Shown here: one piece after another, positions 7,036 through 9,154 of the stretch
Layout: the number at the start of each line of letters is the position of its first letter
Position numbering within the stretch: position 1 is the stretch's first letter
Assembly: GCA_009697485.1 (NCBI GenBank)
Contig: SICY01000020.1
Span: 1 to 9,154, forward strand
Length of the DNA stretch: 9,154 nucleotides
Source of the DNA: Nitrosarchaeum sp.
Lineage (GTDB): Archaea > Thermoproteota > Nitrososphaeria > Nitrososphaerales > Nitrosopumilaceae
Direction: 5' to 3'
The notes under the pieces: generated by a model
Database searches by the model: none
The model's input: only the letters and a program-made list of their open reading frames with translations
Told to the model about the DNA's origin: nothing
Program-made: the position numbers and the translations under genes

Positions 7036-7335
7036 CTAATCGATTAATTCGGTCCAACCTTTGACGAAGACTGAGTTCTTGTAGAGTGGAACTGGTTGTC
7101 CAACAGTAAAGTCCATCGGTCTCATCCAAAAGATTGCCTTTGTTGGGCAAACACCGATGCATGCTCCATCAGAGATACATCTTTCTGGGTAGAAGACAAA
7201 TGCCTTACCTCTCTTCCAGCCTTCGACTGGTTTTACTCTAAGTACATCTGGTCCTAATGTTGTACAGATTTCTACACATAGTGCGCATCCAATACACATT
7301 TGTTCGCTGATGTCTGGAATAATTCCTACTGGCAT
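7036..7335 (-). CDS. Two-cluster ferredoxin ([4Fe-4S] plus probable [3Fe-4S] or Asp-ligated cluster)
   Basis: A 99-residue cytoplasmic electron carrier. The first cluster motif is complete: C14-x2-C17-x2-C20-x3-C24 (CIGCALCVEIC). The second reads C53-x2-D56-x2-C59-x3-C63-P (CISDGACIGVCP), with Asp where the second Cys normally sits. In known 7Fe ferredoxins this pattern goes with a [3Fe-4S] cluster, and in Pyrococcus ferredoxin with an Asp-ligated [4Fe-4S] cluster. Between and after the clusters are a 28-residue linker and a 36-residue tail with no Cys. The gene is visibly richer in G and C and in preferred-looking codons than its neighbours, which fits strong expression. It stands alone, with its own promoter and a T-rich terminator. 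Its redox partner is not identified here. Start ATG at 7335 is the only reasonable choice. Confidence 0.93.
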   Translation of the reverse strand: MPVGIIPDISEQMCIGCALCVEICTTLGPDVLRVKPVEGWKRGKAFVFYPERCISDGACIGVCPTKAIFWMRPMDFTVGQPVPLYKNSVFVKGWTELID

Positions 7336-7359
7336 AACAAAATTTTTTTATCTTTTGAT

Positions 7360-7372
7360 CTTAATATAATTT
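7360..7372 (-). promoter_or_regulatory. Proximal TATA-like box of the ferredoxin gene
   Basis: The minus strand reads AAATTATATTAAG, centred about 31 nt before the ATG at 7335, which would start the transcript a few nt before the ATG. Two further TATA-like cores (TTATAAT, TTATAAAAT) lie farther upstream inside the direct repeats, so there may be more than one start site. Confidence 0.45.
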
Positions 7373-7388
7373 GCCCAAAAAATGACAA

Positions 7389-7422
7389 TTATAACGGCGT
7401 TTCAGATTTTATAACACCGTTT
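7389..7422. repeat. Pair of direct repeats upstream of the ferredoxin promoter
   Basis: TTATAACGGCGTTT (7389-7402) and TTATAACACCGTTT (7409-7422) agree at 12 of 14 positions and start exactly 20 bp apart, about two helical turns, so both would face the same side of the DNA. The core AACGGCGTT / AACACCGTT is close to an inverted repeat in itself (AAC...GTT), as expected for a dimer-binding site. GC-containing cores stand out in this AT-rich spacer. Candidate operator or activator site; no regulator is identified. Confidence 0.45.
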
Positions 7423-7450
7423 AAAACTTTGATCGCTTTTTCAAAATATC

Positions 7451-8113
7451 TCATAAATTTGAATGATTAATTTTGAACATTTTTTCAGTAGTTCCAACTT
7501 GATTTAATGAATTAAGCATCAAACTATTACCAATTCTTTTAAGATGATATATTCCAGATTTTTTTGAATCACTAATATGCCTACCTCCCGGAGAAAGAAT
7601 CCATTCACCGTTATCGTTTTTTCGTGTCATAGCAGTAATTATCACTGAAGAACCACTCTCTATTCCAATAGATGAAAGTAACATTAATGACGCATTAATG
7701 AATCTCCCAGATTCTTTCTCATCAAATATGCTGTAAAAACCATTAAACGAATCAATTACAACTAAGAATTTCTCAATCGATATTCTTTTTGCTATTTCAG
7801 ATATGGTTTTTTTCAAATCTACCTTACTTGGACGATAAATCTCCACTTTGTCATTTTTTTTAATCATTTCCGAAACGATATAACCACTATAAAGTAAATC
7901 AAAATCTAAAAAAATTACTGGGTAGTTAATAGAATCAATTAATTCATTTAGAAATTCAGCTTTAAGAAAAGGCTCAGAACATAAAATTATGTTTGGATTT
8001 TTGTTTGAAAATTCTTTTCGTACATATATTAAATCCTCATCTAAAATCTGTTCAGGATTTTTATCCAACACCACTTTAGTATCTAACAGATATAATAACG
8101 AATTTGGTTTCAA
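7451..8113 (-). CDS. RecA/KaiC-like protein lacking a recognisable P-loop (hypothetical)
   Basis: A 220-residue protein with the layout of a RecA-superfamily ATPase core. A first strand, NIILCSEPF (41-49), sits where the Walker A loop should be but lacks the GxxxxGK[ST] residues. A second strand VIFLDFD follows (66-72), then a strong Walker-B-like FLVVIDSFNGFYSIF (116-130) of the KaiC/RadB style and SSVIITAMTR (155-164) like the next core strand. The tail SGIYHLKRIGNSLMLNSL (186-203) resembles the last strands of such domains. The missing P-loop suggests it does not hydrolyse ATP by itself and is a regulatory or structural paralog. The start is TTG at 8113; a stop 27 nt upstream excludes a much longer protein, and no ATG is available near there. 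It is transcribed towards the ferredoxin but separated by 115 bp. Function unknown. Confidence 0.75.
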   Translation of the reverse strand: MKPNSLLYLLDTKVVLDKNPEQILDEDLIYVRKEFSNKNPNIILCSEPFLKAEFLNELIDSINYPVIFLDFDLLYSGYIVSEMIKKNDKVEIYRPSKVDLKKTISEIAKRISIEKFLVVIDSFNGFYSIFDEKESGRFINASLMLLSSIGIESGSSVIITAMTRKNDNGEWILSPGGRHISDSKKSGIYHLKRIGNSLMLNSLNQVGTTEKMFKINHSNL

Positions 8114-8121
8114 AAGATATA

Positions 8122-8211
8122 TTGGAAGATTTTCCTAATTCTGGTAAAATTTATCTAAATAATGCTTCTGTATCTTTAATGCCTTTACAAAGCATTGAAA
8201 CAATGAAAAAT
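8122..8211 (+). pseudogene. N-terminal remnant of a class V (PLP) aminotransferase / cysteine desulfurase-like gene
   Basis: In the spacer between two minus-strand genes, the plus strand encodes about 30 residues from a TTG at 8122 that look like the start of a class V fold-type I PLP enzyme: EDFP, then KIYLNNASVSLMP, then QSIETMK. This matches the usual [L/I]YLNNA..S.MP...I.AM opening of such enzymes (compare VYLDNAA in cysteine desulfurases). The resemblance ends at residue 30, exactly where the 3' end of the RAM gene begins on the other strand. The frame stays open only to a TAG at 8248-8250. Nothing like the PLP-lysine region or the rest of the enzyme is present between here and the next plus-strand gene. 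Best read as a gene fragment left by a deletion or replacement; a chance resemblance is possible but unlikely. Confidence 0.55.
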
Positions 8212-8469
8212 CTATACATTTTCCTGTTCTTCTATTACCATCATTGTTAGGGTTGATTGTATTTTACCAATTTTTCTAACTTTGTTTGTGATAATTGTTC
8301 GTAATTTTTCAGCATCTTTAGATGATAATTTTAAGACTATATCATATACTCCATAAACTCCTTGAACCTCATAATCTACTCCCTCGTTTGAAAGAATACG
8401 TTTGGTATCTGCTATTATTGATTCATCAGATCCTAGATCAGAATTCAATAAAACATATGCTGTAGGCAT
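8212..8469 (-). CDS. Stand-alone Lrp/AsnC ligand-binding (RAM) domain protein
   Basis: An 85-residue protein consisting only of the alpha/beta sandwich RAM domain that binds amino acids or similar ligands and drives oligomer formation in Lrp/AsnC regulators. The typical pattern is visible: TAYVLLNSDLGSD, then a helix, then VDYEVQGVYGVYDIVLKLSSKD, a second helix, and IGKIQSTLTMMVIEE. No helix-turn-helix is present, so it cannot bind DNA alone; such proteins may partner full-length Lrp-type regulators or act as small metabolite sensors. I chose the ATG at 8469 (MPTAYVLL), because a TATA-like box lies about 26 nt before it and related proteins begin this way. An in-frame ATG at 8484 would add MKICN. 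Its 3' end abuts the aminotransferase remnant. Confidence 0.88.
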   Translation of the reverse strand: MPTAYVLLNSDLGSDESIIADTKRILSNEGVDYEVQGVYGVYDIVLKLSSKDAEKLRTIITNKVRKIGKIQSTLTMMVIEEQENV

Positions 8470-8490
8470 ATTGCAGATTTTCATAAAACA

Positions 8491-8500
8491 CTATTTAACC
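8491..8500 (-). promoter_or_regulatory. TATA-like box for the RAM-domain gene
   Basis: The minus strand reads GGTTAAATAG, centred 26 nt before the ATG at 8469 but only about 11 nt before the alternative ATG at 8484. The spacing therefore supports a leaderless transcript starting at 8469. Confidence 0.5.
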
Positions 8501-8547
8501 TTTCATAGATCTCAAAAACTGATTAATCCCCATCAGAATTAATTGAT

Positions 8548-9154
8548 GTGAAACTAGTAGATCTTACATTGACAATATCACAATCGATTCCTACTTTTCC
8601 TGGTTCCCCAAAAACACAATTCATTCTTTGGTCAACACTAAAAGAAGACGGATACAATCTTGAATTATTATTTCTTAGTTCACATACTGGAACTCATCTT
8701 GATGCACCATATCATTTTGTAAAAAATGGAGCAAAAATACACCAAATACCTCTTGATAGGTTACTAGGAAATGCTATATTAATAAAAATAAAAAAAGGGA
8801 AAAATCAAGCAATTACCAAAAATGACTTGGTTTTATTTGAAAGAAAAAATGGTAATATCCCAAATCACGCATCAATAATATTTCATACTGAATGGCAAAA
8901 AAATTTGAATAGTAATTATTATTTTATTAATAATCCCGGTCTATCTGAATCAGCTGCTACATATCTTGTATCAAAAGAGATCAATTTAGTTGGAATTGAT
9001 TCCCCTAGCATAGATTTAGGAAAAGATAAAACTTTCAGTGTTCATAAAATACTTGCAAAAAATAATGTCTTGATAGTTGAAAACCTATCAAATTTAAATA
9101 AAATATCTTCAAAACAATTTGATTTTGTAATTTTACCATTAAAACTGAAAGATG
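8548..9154 (+). CDS. Cyclase / kynurenine formamidase-like metal-dependent hydrolase, 3' end cut by window edge
   Basis: A protein of the cyclase family (KynB-like amide hydrolases). From GTG at 8548 the frame is open for 202 codons to the window edge; usual lengths are about 205-220, so only the last few residues are missing. The N-terminus VDLTLTISQSIPTFPGSP is standard. The metal-binding signature HTGTHLDAPYH lies at residues 46-56 (H46, H50, D52, with H56). Further family elements follow: FHTEW (112-116), VGIDSPSIDL (148-157), HKILAKNNVLIVENL (166-180) and LPLKLK (196-201). The family includes arylformamidases and other amide or ester hydrolases, so the substrate cannot be named. No Shine-Dalgarno is visible. 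It is divergent from the RAM gene across 78 bp, and the nearby aminotransferase remnant points in the same direction, so the two may once have formed an operon. Confidence 0.9.
   Translation, partial: MKLVDLTLTISQSIPTFPGSPKTQFILWSTLKEDGYNLELLFLSSHTGTHLDAPYHFVKNGAKIHQIPLDRLLGNAILIKIKKGKNQAITKNDLVLFERKNGNIPNHASIIFHTEWQKNLNSNYYFINNPGLSESAATYLVSKEINLVGIDSPSIDLGKDKTFSVHKILAKNNVLIVENLSNLNKISSKQFDFVILPLKLKD

Noticed and set aside
7389..7422. Possible start of a CRISPR array
   Set aside because: Only two short, imperfect units with a 6-bp gap; no array and no cas gene.
8161..8196. 7-bp inverted repeat AATGCTT / AAGCATT with a 22-nt loop
   Set aside because: It falls inside the aminotransferase remnant codons, has a weak AT-rich stem and no T run in the right place; probably chance.
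8485..8547. Possible C-terminal remnant of the lost aminotransferase before the cyclase
   Set aside because: All three plus frames are short or stopped, and none shows recognisable class V aminotransferase sequence.

Overview
The window is about 30% GC and reads as a chromosomal segment of an ammonia-oxidising archaeon of the Nitrososphaerota (Thaumarchaeota), most like Nitrosopumilus or Nitrosarchaeum. The support is purely archaeal: a class I (archaeal) CCA-adding enzyme, a Trm-G10 type THUMP methyltransferase, the archaea-only UPF0200 and UPF0201 proteins, an archaeal PRPP synthetase, a stand-alone Lrp/AsnC ligand-binding domain, TATA-like boxes about 25-30 nt before start codons, several TTG/GTG starts and very few Shine-Dalgarno sequences. 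The genus is an inference from the style of the proteins.

Layout. Positions 1-1830 (minus): a two-gene operon, thpR then cca (cca runs off the left edge), with an ATGA overlap. Positions 1905-2847 (plus): a UPF0200 P-loop protein and a UPF0201 protein overlapping by 14 bp; these two families are fused in some archaea. Positions 2892-5613 (minus): a tight operon prs - trm-G10 - rnz joined by 1-bp and 4-bp overlaps. Positions 5811-6962 (plus): a J-domain protein with a long beta-rich tail, behind a 197-bp divergent spacer. Positions 7036-7335 (minus): a two-cluster ferredoxin behind a promoter region with a pair of direct repeats. Positions 7451-8113 (minus): a RecA/KaiC-like protein with no recognisable P-loop. 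Positions 8122-8211 (plus): what looks like the first 30 codons of a lost class V aminotransferase. Positions 8212-8469 (minus): a stand-alone RAM domain. Positions 8548-9154 (plus): a cyclase/kynurenine-formamidase family metal hydrolase cut by the right edge.

How the genes fit together. The left 5.6 kb is a tRNA-maturation neighbourhood: RNase Z removes the 3' trailer, the CCA enzyme builds or repairs the 3' CCA end, Trm-G10 methylates G10, and ThpR opens 2',3'-cyclic phosphate RNA ends. PRPP synthetase heads one of these operons and feeds nucleotide synthesis. The right 3.3 kb is a looser set of lineage-specific genes.

No tRNA or rRNA gene, CRISPR array, insertion sequence or prophage was seen, and no gene-free stretch exceeds 200 bp. 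I did not find a clearly new multi-gene system. The points most worth a second look are the aminotransferase remnant at 8122-8211, the J-domain protein with HSD in place of HPD, the ferredoxin with Asp in place of one cluster Cys, the P-loop-less RecA-like protein, and the 20-bp-period repeats upstream of the ferredoxin.
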